64,000 nt of DNA. Origin: Leptolyngbya sp. PLA1 (GTDB taxonomy: Bacteria > Planctomycetota > Phycisphaerae > Phycisphaerales > UBA1924). This document shows positions 28,789 to 37,867 of this stretch, piece after piece (position 1 is the first letter of the stretch; each line of letters begins with the position of its first letter). The notes under the pieces were generated by a model. It ran no database searches. It saw only the letters and a list, made by a program, of their open reading frames with translations, and had not been told where the DNA came from. The translations under genes were made by a program, and so were the position numbers. The stretch covers positions 99,247-163,246 of the forward strand of contig QWIH01000007.1 of assembly GCA_021405315.1 (NCBI GenBank). The letters are read 5' to 3'.

Positions 28789-29499
28789 ATGAGGCAACGG
28801 ACTCCGCTGCGCTGTTGCGATGCCGTCGGTGGTGCTTTGCTCGCGATCTGTGTCGCCGGCTGCGGGCCTTCAGAGTCCACGCCGACGTCGGCCCGCGTTG
28901 CCGCTCTCCCGGAGGCGGGCGTCAAGGCGAAGAGTGAGCCCTCCGGCTCTCTCTTCCTCGAGGAGAACGCCAAGGAGTTCTACGTCGAGCTCTCCCGATC
29001 GGGCTTCTTCGGCGTGGAGACCTATGCGAGTCTTCGCTTCGTTCCCTGGCGGCAGGTTTCGAAGAAGGGGTCTGAGGTCAACGTCCGCATGGGGCTCGGG
29101 TACGGTATCGGAGTCCCCTCCGCGGCTCGCGCTTCACTCGAAGAGGCGAAGAAGAGCGCCCCACCCGGGGACCTCTCCGCGGTGTTCTTCGAGGCCATGA
29201 CCAGCTTTGAGGAGAGAACTCACTTCCAGCTCAGCCGTGACGACCTCCGCTCGTTGCGGGCATTCATCGAGTCGCTCGAGGAGGTCGAGCTCCGGCCGCC
29301 GCCGGAGCACGTCGCGGCGCGCTTCATCCAGGGGAAGTGGGGAGACCTCCAGGTCCGAAAGGACGACAACGGGATGTACATCAGTGTTCCGGACTCCGGG
29401 TGGGAGCCCCTCGCCGCCGACCGTTTCAAGGCCGCGCTGACGCGCGCCATCTCGGAGCTGGATGCTCTGGAGAGCGGAAAGCCGTCCGTGCGCTGGTAG
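28789..29499 (+). CDS. Predicted lipoprotein of unknown function
   Basis: A 236-residue protein with an N-terminal hydrophobic signal ending in the lipobox I-C-V-A-G-C (Cys near residue 25), so it is probably lipid-anchored in an envelope membrane. A Thr/Ser/Ala-rich tether leads to an alpha/beta domain without recognised motifs. GGGAGG precedes the ATG. It converges with the M28 gene on the opposite strand with 22 nt between stops. Confidence 0.65.
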   Translation: MRQRTPLRCCDAVGGALLAICVAGCGPSESTPTSARVAALPEAGVKAKSEPSGSLFLEENAKEFYVELSRSGFFGVETYASLRFVPWRQVSKKGSEVNVRMGLGYGIGVPSAARASLEEAKKSAPPGDLSAVFFEAMTSFEERTHFQLSRDDLRSLRAFIESLEEVELRPPPEHVAARFIQGKWGDLQVRKDDNGMYISVPDSGWEPLAADRFKAALTRAISELDALESGKPSVRW

Positions 29500-29521
29500 G
29501 GGGGGCCGCGACCACGCCGGC

Positions 29522-30559
29522 TCAGGGTGTTTCCGCGGCCGGCGCGGGCCTCGCGAGCTGGTGCACCGCGCCCGCCAGACCCCGCACCACGAGCGTGTAG
29601 CGTGCCAGGTCCAGTGTCTCCAGGGTGTCCGTCGCCTTGTGGTAGTGGGGGTTGCGGAAGTTCGCCGTGTCCGTGACCATCAGCGCCGGCACGCGCAGGG
29701 CCATGAACGGGCGGTGGTCGCTCCGGGTCATGTCCGGGAGCGCCACCGGCACGAAGTCCACGACCGTGGTCTTCAGCCCGGGCGCCGACACCAGCATCGC
29801 CTCCGAGAGCTCACGGATGAAGGTCCTGTCTCTCGCGATGCCCACGAGCGCGATGGAGTCTCCCACGGTCGGAGCCTCGAAGACGCCTGGCTGCGAAGGG
29901 ATCGGGCTCTTCTGGCTGTTCGGCTCGTCGCTGAAGTACCCGAGCATCTCCAGGCTCAGCATCCCGATGATGGTTTCCGGGCTCGGCGTGGTGGCACCCG
30001 GAGCGTCTGGTGGCTCGCCGGGCGCGGGCTGGTTGAGCCTCTTCCAGTCCGCCGCGTAGGCGGATGAGCCGACCAGGCCGACCTCTTCGAGGTTGAAGAA
30101 CGCGATGCGGATCGTGCGGCGTGTGGGGAAGTCTTTGAGGACGCGGGCCAGTTCGAGCGCCGCGGCGGTGCCCGTCGCGTTGTCGTCGGCGCCGGGTCCC
30201 ATCGGCACGGCGTCGAAGTGGGCCCCGATGAGCAGTACCTCGCTCTTCAGGTCCGTGCCCGGCAGATCGACGATGATGTTGTGCCAGGTGATCTGGCTCG
30301 CATCGGCGGGGTCGTCGATCTCCGCGCCGGGCGAACCCCAGGTGAAGGCGTGGACGGTCGGGGTCAATCCCAGCGCGCGCACACGCTCCGTCAGGAGCGA
30401 CTCGGCCCGGCGCAGACCCTCGCGGTGCTCGGGGCTGCCCAGCGCGGCTCGCTTCTCGGGGAGCGAGCGGATCGCATCCACCAGCCGGTCTGTGCTGACC
30501 AGCGAGGCGGGCGCGGGGGGCGCGCCGAGCGCGCACATCGACAGCATGAGGGTGATCAC
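29522..30559 (-). CDS. Second M28-family zinc peptidase
   Basis: A 345-residue exported peptidase. Metal ligands are visible: G-A-H-F-D-A-V (His/Asp near 110), G-A-D-D-N-A-T-G (bridging Asp), N-L-E-E-V-G-L-V-G (Glu-Glu), L-E-M-L-G-Y (Glu) and Y-H-K-A-T-D-T (His near 310). It lacks the fibronectin-like tail of the enzyme at 26469-27806. The start is the GTG at 30559; an in-frame ATG at 30547 would shorten an already short hydrophobic leader. It follows the M16 gene by 21 nt and is probably cotranscribed. Confidence 0.88.
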   Translation of the reverse strand: MITLMLSMCALGAPPAPASLVSTDRLVDAIRSLPEKRAALGSPEHREGLRRAESLLTERVRALGLTPTVHAFTWGSPGAEIDDPADASQITWHNIIVDLPGTDLKSEVLLIGAHFDAVPMGPGADDNATGTAAALELARVLKDFPTRRTIRIAFFNLEEVGLVGSSAYAADWKRLNQPAPGEPPDAPGATTPSPETIIGMLSLEMLGYFSDEPNSQKSPIPSQPGVFEAPTVGDSIALVGIARDRTFIRELSEAMLVSAPGLKTTVVDFVPVALPDMTRSDHRPFMALRVPALMVTDTANFRNPHYHKATDTLETLDLARYTLVVRGLAGAVHQLARPAPAAETP

Positions 30560-30580
30560 GCCGTCATTGTTGGCGTCCGG

Positions 30581-33334
30581 TCAGCGCTTCGGTTCGCCCG
30601 CGGGCGTGTACTCAACGGCAGAGGTGATCATCTGCTGCACGCGTCGCACGATCGCGTTGTCTGCTTCCGAAAGGTCCGGCTGCGACGAGAGAGCCGCGAC
30701 GTCCGAGGCGATGGTGCCCTTGTCGCCCACGAGCACGAGCACGCCGCGGTCAAGCGGGATCGCGCCGGGCGCGAGGGCGTTGAGCTGCTTCGCGTCGAGG
30801 GCGGCGGCGGCCTTCAGGTCAGCCGCGATGCTCGAAAAGGGCAGGCCGGCGCCGACCAGCGAGGCGCCCGTGCTGACCACCCCGCCGACGCCCTGGAAGG
30901 ACTCGACGGTATTCGTGCGCACCGTCTCCCTTGCCTTGGCGACCTCGGAGTCCGAGAGGTCGCCCGCGCGAAGCCGGTCGAGCTCGCGGGTGAACTCCAC
31001 GAGCGACTCGCCCGTGGCATCAGCACGGACGGAGGCCCGGGCCATCCAGTACCCCGTGCCCGGCTGCATCACGAATGACGAGCCGGCGCCGTAGGTGTAA
31101 CCGTGGTCTTCACGGAGGTTCTGGTTCAGGCGGCTGGTGAACGATCCGCCCAGGATGGTGTTGATGAGGTCGTAGGGCACGCGCTTGTCGTCTGCGGCGT
31201 GGATGCCGGGGGCGAGGTAGCGCACGACGGTCTGCACCGCGTTGGGGCGATGGACGATGACGACGCGCATCGCGTCCGCGGGCGCGGGCTGCGCGACCTT
31301 TGTGGCGACTCGGGGCGTGCCGCCCTTCCAGTCTGCGAAGAGGCCGGTGAGTGTCTGTTCCGCCTCGGCGCGGGTGAGATCGCCCGCGATGAGCACCGTG
31401 GCGCACGCGGGGCTGAAGAGCGACTGCTGGCGAGCCTTCACCTGCTCGATCGAGAACCCGGCGACGGTGGAGGCGGTGCCCGATGTGGGCCACGCGTACG
31501 GAGACGCGTCGCCGAAGAGCACCCGCTGGCCCACACGGCCCGCAACCGCCATGGGCTGGGCGTCCTCCTGCTTCAGGCCTTCCAGGTGCAGGCGCTGCAC
31601 GCGCTCCCAGTCCGGCGATTTCATCGCGGGGGTGCGGATGGCGAGCCCGGCCAGTGCCGCGGCCTTGTCGAAGTTCCGCTTCACGCTGGTGAGACTCACC
31701 CACGCGGTCTCCGCCCCTGCGCCGGCGCCGAAGGTGGCGCCCAGTGACTGCACCGCGTCGGCGAACTGCTCCGCGTTGTAGTCGCCCGCCCCCTCGTCGA
31801 GCATCTGGGCGGCGAGGCCCGAGAGGCCCGCGGTCTGGGGCGTATCCAGCGGCTGGCCGGGCGTGAACACCACGCGCATCGCGACGATCGGCAGCTCGGG
31901 CTTGCTCCACAGCATCACGGGCATGCCGTTGGGGAGGGTGAAGGTCTCGGGTGCGGGCGGGTTGAAACCGCCGGAGGCAAGGTCCGACGGCCGCTGGTCA
32001 CGGGGCGTGGCGTCGCGCTCGGGCTCGGAGGGAAGCACGCGCATGATGAGCCGGGAGTCCTGGGTCAGCACGGAGCGGGCGACGCGAAGCACCGAGGAGG
32101 GCGTGGCGCTCCGGTAGCGGTCGAGGTCTCGCTTGAAGCCGTCGGGCGTCCCGAAGTGGTACTCGTACTCGTTCAGCTTGTCAGCCTTGGCGAGCACGGA
32201 CTGGAGTTGGCTCACCTTGGAGAGTTCGATGGTCGCCTTGCGCTGCTCCAGTTCGGCCTCGGTCGGGCCGGAATCAAGGAGCTTGGCGACCTCTTCGTCG
32301 ACGATCGCCTCGACGCGGTCCAGGTCCGCCCCGGGCATCGTGATCACGTCGATCCTGAACACGCTCTGCAGCTTGGCGCTCGCCTGATACGAGGAGACGT
32401 CGCTCGCCAGCTTCTCCTGCTCCACGAGCCTTCGGTACAGGCGGCTGGACTTGCCGTCCGCGAGGACCGCCGCGAGCAGGTCGCACTCGGCGTCCCCCGG
32501 GGCGAACCCCGACGGGCTGTGGTAGCACATCGAGGTGCGTGGCTGCTGCACCTGGTCGAGCGTAACGGCCCGAACGACCTTGCCCAGCGTCACCGGCGCC
32601 GCGGCCTTGTGCGCGGGCTCCGCCCCGCGGGGGAGGGTCCCGAAGAGGCTCGCGACCATCGGCTTGATCGACGCGGAGTCAAAGTCGCCCGCGATGACCA
32701 GCGAGGCGTTGTTCGGGACGTAGAACGTGGCGAAGAAGTCCGTCACGTCGATGAGCTGCGCCGCTTCCAGGTCCTGGTGCGTGCCGATCACCTCGTTGTG
32801 GTACGGGTGATCACCCGGGAACATGATCTCGGTGATCTTCAGTTCCGACTTGCCGTAGGGCTGGTTCTCGATGGACTGGCGGCGTTCATTTCGCACGATG
32901 TCTCGCTGCTTGTCGAGTTTCTCCTGGGTCATGGTTCGGCCCAGATCCTCCAGGCGGTCGGCGTCGAGCCACAGCAGGGTGGGCAGGAGGGACGCGGGGC
33001 CGGATGAGAAGTAGTTGGTCCGGTCGAAGTTCGTGCTCGCGTTGTTGGAGCCGCCCCCGGTCTCCATCAGCACGTCGAACTGGTTGCCCGGCACGCGCTG
33101 GGTGCCCATGAACATCAGGTGTTCAAAGAGGTGCGCGAACCCCGAACGGCCCGGGGACTCGTCCTTGGAGCCCACCCGGTACCACGTATTGATCGCGACG
33201 ACCGGCAGGCTGTGGTCCTCGTGCAGGATGACGGTCATGCCGTTGGGGAGCTGGTACTTCTCGAACTGAACGACCTGCGCGTGCGAATGGGAGGCGAACG
33301 CGACCAGGGCGGCGATCGTGAGTGTGCGGACCAT
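30581..33334 (-). CDS. M16-family zinc metallopeptidase (pitrilysin/insulinase type, two-domain)
   Basis: A 917-residue protein with a signal peptide (residues 1-19, ending S-H-A-Q). The first M16 repeat carries the inverted zinc motif H-L-F-E-H (about residues 69-73), with the third ligand expected in the N-E-R-R-Q segment region. The second repeat (from about residue 510) lacks the motif and is the non-catalytic clamshell half, the normal arrangement. M16 enzymes degrade medium-length peptides. The ATG has GGAG about 10 nt upstream. It is downstream of apt and upstream of the M28 gene on the same strand. Confidence 0.92.
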   Translation of the reverse strand: MVRTLTIAALVAFASHSHAQVVQFEKYQLPNGMTVILHEDHSLPVVAINTWYRVGSKDESPGRSGFAHLFEHLMFMGTQRVPGNQFDVLMETGGGSNNASTNFDRTNYFSSGPASLLPTLLWLDADRLEDLGRTMTQEKLDKQRDIVRNERRQSIENQPYGKSELKITEIMFPGDHPYHNEVIGTHQDLEAAQLIDVTDFFATFYVPNNASLVIAGDFDSASIKPMVASLFGTLPRGAEPAHKAAAPVTLGKVVRAVTLDQVQQPRTSMCYHSPSGFAPGDAECDLLAAVLADGKSSRLYRRLVEQEKLASDVSSYQASAKLQSVFRIDVITMPGADLDRVEAIVDEEVAKLLDSGPTEAELEQRKATIELSKVSQLQSVLAKADKLNEYEYHFGTPDGFKRDLDRYRSATPSSVLRVARSVLTQDSRLIMRVLPSEPERDATPRDQRPSDLASGGFNPPAPETFTLPNGMPVMLWSKPELPIVAMRVVFTPGQPLDTPQTAGLSGLAAQMLDEGAGDYNAEQFADAVQSLGATFGAGAGAETAWVSLTSVKRNFDKAAALAGLAIRTPAMKSPDWERVQRLHLEGLKQEDAQPMAVAGRVGQRVLFGDASPYAWPTSGTASTVAGFSIEQVKARQQSLFSPACATVLIAGDLTRAEAEQTLTGLFADWKGGTPRVATKVAQPAPADAMRVVIVHRPNAVQTVVRYLAPGIHAADDKRVPYDLINTILGGSFTSRLNQNLREDHGYTYGAGSSFVMQPGTGYWMARASVRADATGESLVEFTRELDRLRAGDLSDSEVAKARETVRTNTVESFQGVGGVVSTGASLVGAGLPFSSIAADLKAAAALDAKQLNALAPGAIPLDRGVLVLVGDKGTIASDVAALSSQPDLSEADNAIVRRVQQMITSAVEYTPAGEPKR

Positions 33335-33429
33335 GAGCGGGGCACTCCGGAGTGAGGGCGGGGTCTCCGCCCGTGCGAAGCGAGATCGTACGCGCGGCGC
33401 GCGTGGAGGCGCGGGTCTCCTGCCCGCGA

Positions 33430-33963
33430 TCAGTAGCGGATGACGCTGTGCACGTCGCCGAAGCTCTTCACGCGGGACCTGCCATCGAGCGACTGGAGTT
33501 CGATGAGCACTGAAATGCCGGCGATGGTCGCGCCGGCCTGGGAGAGCAACTGGCAGCACGCCGCGAGCGTGCCGCCCGTGGCCAGCAGGTCATCCACGAT
33601 CAGCACGCGGGTGCCCGGGCGGACGGCGTCGGAGTGCATCTCGACCCGATCCGTGCCGTACTCCAGCGCGTATGTCACGCCGTGAACCTTGCGTGGCAGC
33701 TTGCCCGCCTTGCGGACGGGGACGAAGCCCGCGGAGAGGGACTGCGCGACGGCGGTGCCGAAGATGAAGCCCCGCGACTCGGCGCCCGCGACGACCTGGA
33801 TGCCCTTGCCCCGGAACGGGTTGGTCATGAGCTCGACGGCGAGCGCCAGCGCGCCCGGGTCCGCGAGCAGCGGCGTGAAATCGCGGAAGACGATTCCGGG
33901 CTTGGGAAAGTCGGGCACGTCCTTGATGAGGGCCCTGAGCTGGGCGAGCAGAGAGTCCGGCAA
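33430..33963 (-). CDS. apt: Adenine phosphoribosyltransferase
   Basis: Salvages adenine to AMP using PRPP. The 177-residue length is standard. Motifs: D-F-P-K-P-G-I-V-F-R-D near the N-terminus, G-A-E-S-R-G-F-I-F-G, the R-K-x-G-K-L-P loop and the PRPP-binding V-L-I-V-D-D-L-L-A-T-G-G-T. The start is a TTG at 33963, an uncommon choice supported by GGAG seven nt upstream and by the position of the conserved N-terminus. It follows the small gene at 33976-34233 by 12 nt, so the pair is an operon. Confidence 0.95.
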   Translation of the reverse strand: MPDSLLAQLRALIKDVPDFPKPGIVFRDFTPLLADPGALALAVELMTNPFRGKGIQVVAGAESRGFIFGTAVAQSLSAGFVPVRKAGKLPRKVHGVTYALEYGTDRVEMHSDAVRPGTRVLIVDDLLATGGTLAACCQLLSQAGATIAGISVLIELQSLDGRSRVKSFGDVHSVIRY

Positions 33964-33975
33964 CGGGTGCTCCGA

Positions 33976-34233
33976 TCAGGCAAGGACTTCGATGCTGGAA
34001 TACTGGTCGAGGTTCACGTAGACCAGCTCGCCGTCGTCCTTGCGGAGCTTGAGCCGATCGAGCCACAGCTTGCGGTCCATGCTGTGGGCGTACCAGGAGC
34101 CGGTCTTCTCCTGGGCGAAGCCGACGACGGTGCCCTCGATGCTGGTGGCGAGCGTGGGGTCGGCGTTGCCGAGGTGGGGAACCTGCTGGGTGACCCGGAC
34201 GCGCTGCCCCGCTTTGTAAGAATCCGCTGCCAT
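33976..34233 (-). CDS. Small conserved-looking protein upstream of apt, function unknown
   Basis: An 85-residue, probably beta-rich (SH3/KOW-like) protein: G-Q-R-V-R-V-T-Q-Q-V near the start, G-T-V-V-G-F in the middle and R-K-L-W-L-D-R-L-K-L towards the end. It has no signal peptide or cysteines. The ATG lies 9 nt after TATCAT, and the terminator-like hairpin at 34256-34297 sits immediately upstream. I do not recognise a named family. The tight spacing to apt suggests cotranscription. Confidence 0.7.
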   Translation of the reverse strand: MAADSYKAGQRVRVTQQVPHLGNADPTLATSIEGTVVGFAQEKTGSWYAHSMDRKLWLDRLKLRKDDGELVYVNLDQYSSIEVLA

Positions 34234-34242
34234 GGCGGGGCG

Positions 34243-34248
34243 ATGATA
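34243..34248 (-). promoter_or_regulatory. Extended -10-like element TGCTATCAT before the small gene
   Basis: Minus-strand TGC-TATCAT (extended -10 form TGn) is followed after 9 nt by the ATG at 34233. There is no room for a ribosome-binding site, so the transcript would be leaderless or nearly so. Confidence 0.45.
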
Positions 34249-34255
34249 GCACGAT

Positions 34256-34297
34256 CCAAAAACCGCGTCGGGCCGTCCCCGAGAGTCGGCCCGACGC
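34256..34297 (-). terminator. Rho-independent terminator below the ABC exporter gene
   Basis: On the minus strand a perfect 10-bp stem (34288-34297 with 34265-34274) is followed by GG and TTTTT (34262-34258), 71 nt after the exporter stop. It lies only 25 nt before the next start codon, so it ends the exporter transcript or acts as an attenuator for the small gene and apt. Confidence 0.75.
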
Positions 34298-34340
34298 AGT
34301 AGGGAAGAGGGTTCGGATGGCTTACCGGGAGGGCGCCGGC

Positions 34341-34369
34341 TGGGTTGCAGGTGCAACCCAGGATTTTTT
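34341..34369 (+). terminator. Plus-strand terminator-like hairpin with no plus-strand gene before it
   Basis: The stem TGGGTTGC / GCAACCCA (34341-34348 with 34353-34360, loop AGGT) is followed by GGA and TTTTTT at 34364-34369. Its orientation would stop plus-strand transcription entering the exporter gene from its 3' end. Confidence 0.55.
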
Positions 34370-36377
34370 ATACCTGCCCGGGCAGCTTGCCATCCACTTG
34401 CAATCTAAGGAGTTCCGAGTAGCGGCCGCCACGCGCAAGCAGTTCCTCGTGCGTGCCGACCTCGGCGACGGCCCCGTTCTCCAGCACCACGATCCGGCTA
34501 GCCCCACGGATGGTGCTGAGCCGATGCGCGATAACGAAGCACGTGCGGTGCTGCATGAGCCTCGACAGGCTGTTCTGAATGAGGACCTCGCTCTCGGTGT
34601 CGAGATTGCTGGTCGCTTCATCCAGGATCAGGATCAGGGGGTCGGCAAGCACGGCGCGGGCGATGGCGAGTCGCTGCTTCTGCCCGCCGCTGAGCCGCAC
34701 GCCCCGCTCGCCGATGAGTGTCTGGTAGCCCTTGTCAAGCTGCGTGACGAAGCCGTGCGCGTTGGCGACCTTGGCGGCGTCGATGATCTGCTCGGGCGTC
34801 GCGTCTCGCCGCCCGTAGGCGATGTTCTGCGCCACGGTTCCGTCAAAGAGGAAGACGTCCTGCTCGACGATACCCAGCAGCCGCCGGTAAGAGGCGGGGT
34901 CGATCTTCCGGAGGTCCACGCCGTCGAAACGGATGTACCCGCCGGTGGGGTCGTAGAACCGCGCGATGAGGTTGCAGAGCGTTGTCTTTCCGGCGCCGCT
35001 GGGGCCCACGAGGGCGATGGTTTCACCTGGCTCGACGGCGAGCGAGACTCCCCTGATCACCGGACCGACCTCCGCCCGTGGTTCATCCGGCGCGGGTGCG
35101 CCCGTGGGGCTGGGCGTGCTGTCGCCCTGGGGCCTGCTCCGCGGGTAGGCGAACCAGACATCGCGGAGCTCGAAGCGGCCCTCGGCGGTGGTGCGGTCCA
35201 CCGTGACCTCGCCGGGGAGCGATGCAAACTCCTTCTCCTCGTTCAGCAGGTCGAGCACCCGGTCGAGCGCCGCGAGATTGCTCTGCACCTGTGTGGCGCT
35301 GGAGGTGAGGGTCTCCAGCGGACCCAGCAGCATGAGCAGGTAGGTCGAGAACATCATGACGTCGCCGATGGTGAGGGAGCCCCGCAGCACCTGCGTCCCG
35401 CCGTAGATCATCACCGCGGCGGAGGCGAGCGGTATCAGGACGGCCCAGACGATCTCCAGCCACCTGGACCACCACCAGGTGATGATCTGGATGCGGGTCA
35501 TGAAGTGCTGCGCATTGGTGAATCGGGAGGATTCGGCTCGCTCCCGTCCGAAGCCCCGCACGACGCGCATCCCGCCGAACGCCTCGGTCGTGGTCGCGTC
35601 GATCTGCTGGCGCACCTGGTTGGCGTCCCTGTAGAGGGGCCTGATGCGGCTGATCCAGGTGCGGTGCGTGAACCACACCGCCGGGATGAGCATGAGGCCG
35701 CCCGCGAGCAGGCGCCAGTCGACGAACGCGAGGATGACGAGCGTGCCCAGAAGCTGCACGATGGCCCGCCACGGGTTGTAGACCAGGGAGAACAGCAGCT
35801 CGCCAGCCAGACCCGCGTCCTCGCGGAGCACGCTGGCCATCCCGCCGCTCTTGTAGTGCTGGATGCGGTGGAGGGGCAGCCGCACCGCGTGTTCGAAGGC
35901 CACGCGACGGAAGTGGGCCTGCACCCGCTTGGTCACGCGCGTCATCTGCCAGCGTCCGACGGTGCCGATGCTCACGCCGACGACCGCGATGCCCACGATG
36001 AAGAGCCCCAGCCACCACAGAAGCGACTCACGCGTGGTGGGGAGGGAGAGGGCGTCCCGCACCGAGGCAGGGATGCCGCCCGGCCCGGGGTTGTCCGTGA
36101 GCACATAGTCGATCGCGACCTTGGTGGACGCGGGGATCACAAGGCCGATGCCCGTGACGATGGTGAGCGTGACGAGCGCCAGGGCCAGCGAGCCCCGATG
36201 GCCCGGAGCCGCGACCTCCCAGAAGCGAGCGAACAACTCGAAGAACCCGCGCGAACGCTTCCGCTTCGACTTGCCCGGTTTGTCGGGCGAAGGCCGCTCC
36301 GCCCAGTGCTTGTCGGTACGTCGCGAAGACTGGTAGTCCTCGAAGCGCCGGCGGCTGGATGAGCGGGGATCAATCAT
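34368..36377 (-). CDS. MsbA-like ABC exporter (fused membrane and ATPase domains)
   Basis: A 669-residue type IV exporter half. A charged N-terminal extension (about 60 residues) is followed by six transmembrane helices (about 65-390) and an ATPase domain (about 425-669). The ATPase has G-P-S-G-A-G-K-T-T (Walker A), L-S-G-G-Q-K-Q-R (signature), L-I-L-I-L-D-E-A-T-S (Walker B) and I-A-H-R-L-S-T (switch His). A Pro-rich insert of about 25 residues sits between the first ATPase strands. It probably works as a homodimer exporting lipid or a hydrophobic compound. A good terminator follows. Confidence 0.9.
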   Translation of the reverse strand: MIDPRSSSRRRFEDYQSSRRTDKHWAERPSPDKPGKSKRKRSRGFFELFARFWEVAAPGHRGSLALALVTLTIVTGIGLVIPASTKVAIDYVLTDNPGPGGIPASVRDALSLPTTRESLLWWLGLFIVGIAVVGVSIGTVGRWQMTRVTKRVQAHFRRVAFEHAVRLPLHRIQHYKSGGMASVLREDAGLAGELLFSLVYNPWRAIVQLLGTLVILAFVDWRLLAGGLMLIPAVWFTHRTWISRIRPLYRDANQVRQQIDATTTEAFGGMRVVRGFGRERAESSRFTNAQHFMTRIQIITWWWSRWLEIVWAVLIPLASAAVMIYGGTQVLRGSLTIGDVMMFSTYLLMLLGPLETLTSSATQVQSNLAALDRVLDLLNEEKEFASLPGEVTVDRTTAEGRFELRDVWFAYPRSRPQGDSTPSPTGAPAPDEPRAEVGPVIRGVSLAVEPGETIALVGPSGAGKTTLCNLIARFYDPTGGYIRFDGVDLRKIDPASYRRLLGIVEQDVFLFDGTVAQNIAYGRRDATPEQIIDAAKVANAHGFVTQLDKGYQTLIGERGVRLSGGQKQRLAIARAVLADPLILILDEATSNLDTESEVLIQNSLSRLMQHRTCFVIAHRLSTIRGASRIVVLENGAVAEVGTHEELLARGGRYSELLRLQVDGKLPGQV

Positions 36378-36754
36378 GCGTCAGGCGTCCAGCACCATAT
36401 CGGCGTGATCTGCCCGAAACGAGGGCCCAGCCCCGACCAAATGCCCTGATTGGGCGGTCCGCAGCGTCACCGATCGATGAAAGTTCCAGAAATGCTTGAA
36501 ACTACAGCGCAGAGCGGATGACCGGGGGATGCGGCTCGGGCGGCGGGCACGCCCTTTGTCGGCGGCACGGGTGTTCTGGGGACCGGGGTTGTGCTCCGCG
36601 TCGATGCGGAACCCGGCATCGACGGACGGTGCGTCAGGCCCACGAGGCACAGGGAGCCGGGCATCGCGTTCATGTTGCCGCCGTCGGAGCCGCGCTCGAC
36701 GCCCTCTGGCGGCGCGATGCGGGGCCCCCCGCGCCCCCGCTGTATTATGAACAC
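36378..36754. other. 377-bp divergent intergenic region
   Basis: I find no convincing gene. Short frames exist on both strands but have no family resemblance and irregular codon use. The only element I can name is the TATTAT hexamer next to the plus-strand gene. The promoter of the ABC exporter must also lie here but is not identifiable. Confidence 0.5.
36743..36748 (+). promoter_or_regulatory. -10-like hexamer TATTAT, 6 nt before the S41 lipoprotein ATG
   Basis: TATTAT (five of six to TATAAT) is followed after GAACAC by ATG at 36755. This is an AT-rich island in a stretch of G and C. The clearest of the leaderless-type starts; no -35 box is visible. Confidence 0.55.
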
Positions 36755-37867
36755 ATGAGGGGAAGACTCACGGCCCCGCGTGGATTCGCGTGCGTGCTGG
36801 CCCTGTCATGCGGTGTAGCGCTGGGCGTCGGCGTCGGATGCGCCACGGACCCGTCGCCGCGTGCGGGCCCGGCGCCCACGTCGGATGGCGCGGCGCTCCT
36901 GCGGGAGGCGATCGAGGTGATCCGATCGCGCGCGCTCGGGGGCGATCGGATCGACTGGATGAAGGCCGAACACGAGTTGCTCGCGGCGTTGCCCGCGGAT
37001 GCCTCCGTGGCACGAGCGAGGCCGCTGGTGGCCGAGGCGGTGCGACGACTCGGTGACCCGCACGCCACCGTCAAGCTCGCTGCCGAAGCCTCGACAGCGC
37101 CTCGCGGCGCTCCGCGGGGTGAACAAGGCGCCGGGGCGGGGCAGCAGAGCAATCCGGGCCCGCGGCAGACTCCGCCCATTCCGTCGAGAGCCGTTGCGAC
37201 CGTGTTGGAAGACGGTGTTGCGTACGTGCTCATCCCGGGGTGCGCCGAGCCCACTGTTGAGGGCCTTCGCGACTACGCGACGGTGCTTCGCGCCGAGCTG
37301 CTCGCCGCGGCGGCTGGGTCGCCCAAGGGGTGGGTGATTGATCTTCGGCTCAACGGCGGGGGCAACCTGTGGCCCATGATGCTCGGCCTCCAGCCCTTGC
37401 TGGGGGAAGGCGTGATGATGACGAGTCTGCGGCGCGGGGACGGGCCTGCGAGGTTCGGGCTGTCGCGCGATGCGGCGTGGATCGACTGGGGTGGCGGGCC
37501 GGAGACCCAACTGGACTTCGGGGAACGATCGCCGCCACCCGTGCGGTTGGGAGGGGCGCGCGTTGCGGTGATCATCGGCCCTTGGACGATGAGCAGCGGA
37601 GAGGCGACAGCGATCTGCCTGCGGACCGTGCCCGGGTCGAGAGTGTTCGGAGAGCGCAGCGCGGGCCTGACCACCGTGACCAAGGACTTCGAGCTGCGTG
37701 ATGGCTCGGTGTTGGTGCTGCCCGTGTCCGTGATGGGTGACCGCGCCGGCGTGCCCGTGTCCGGGGCACTTGTGCCCGATGAGGCGGTGGAATCCGACTC
37801 CTGGCCGGGCGCGGACGATGCGCCCGGCCGTGCGGCGCGCGGGTGGGTGCTGCGCGGCTCACACTAG
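36755..37867 (+). CDS. S41-like peptidase lipoprotein
   Basis: A 370-residue protein with a signal ending in G-V-G-V-G-C-A (candidate lipobox Cys near residue 29). A helical region and a Pro/Gly-rich linker lead to an S41-type C-terminal half: [12 protein letters not shown] near residue 195 and [11 protein letters not shown] near 275 (nucleophile Ser in the S-S-G-E turn). The lysine of CtpA is replaced (G-E-R-S-A-G-L). There is no PDZ domain. The start is leaderless-like. The TAG stop shares CTAG with the stop of the convergent SDR gene. Confidence 0.75.
   Translation: MRGRLTAPRGFACVLALSCGVALGVGVGCATDPSPRAGPAPTSDGAALLREAIEVIRSRALGGDRIDWMKAEHELLAALPADASVARARPLVAEAVRRLGDPHATVKLAAEASTAPRGAPRGEQGAGAGQQSNPGPRQTPPIPSRAVATVLEDGVAYVLIPGCAEPTVEGLRDYATVLRAELLAAAAGSPKGWVIDLRLNGGGNLWPMMLGLQPLLGEGVMMTSLRRGDGPARFGLSRDAAWIDWGGGPETQLDFGERSPPPVRLGGARVAVIIGPWTMSSGEATAICLRTVPGSRVFGERSAGLTTVTKDFELRDGSVLVLPVSVMGDRAGVPVSGALVPDEAVESDSWPGADDAPGRAARGWVLRGSH

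Noticed and set aside
36467..36754. A 95-residue minus-strand frame in the ABC exporter/S41 gap
   Set aside because: No motifs, unusual composition and no ribosome-binding site; overlaps the plus-strand promoter element.
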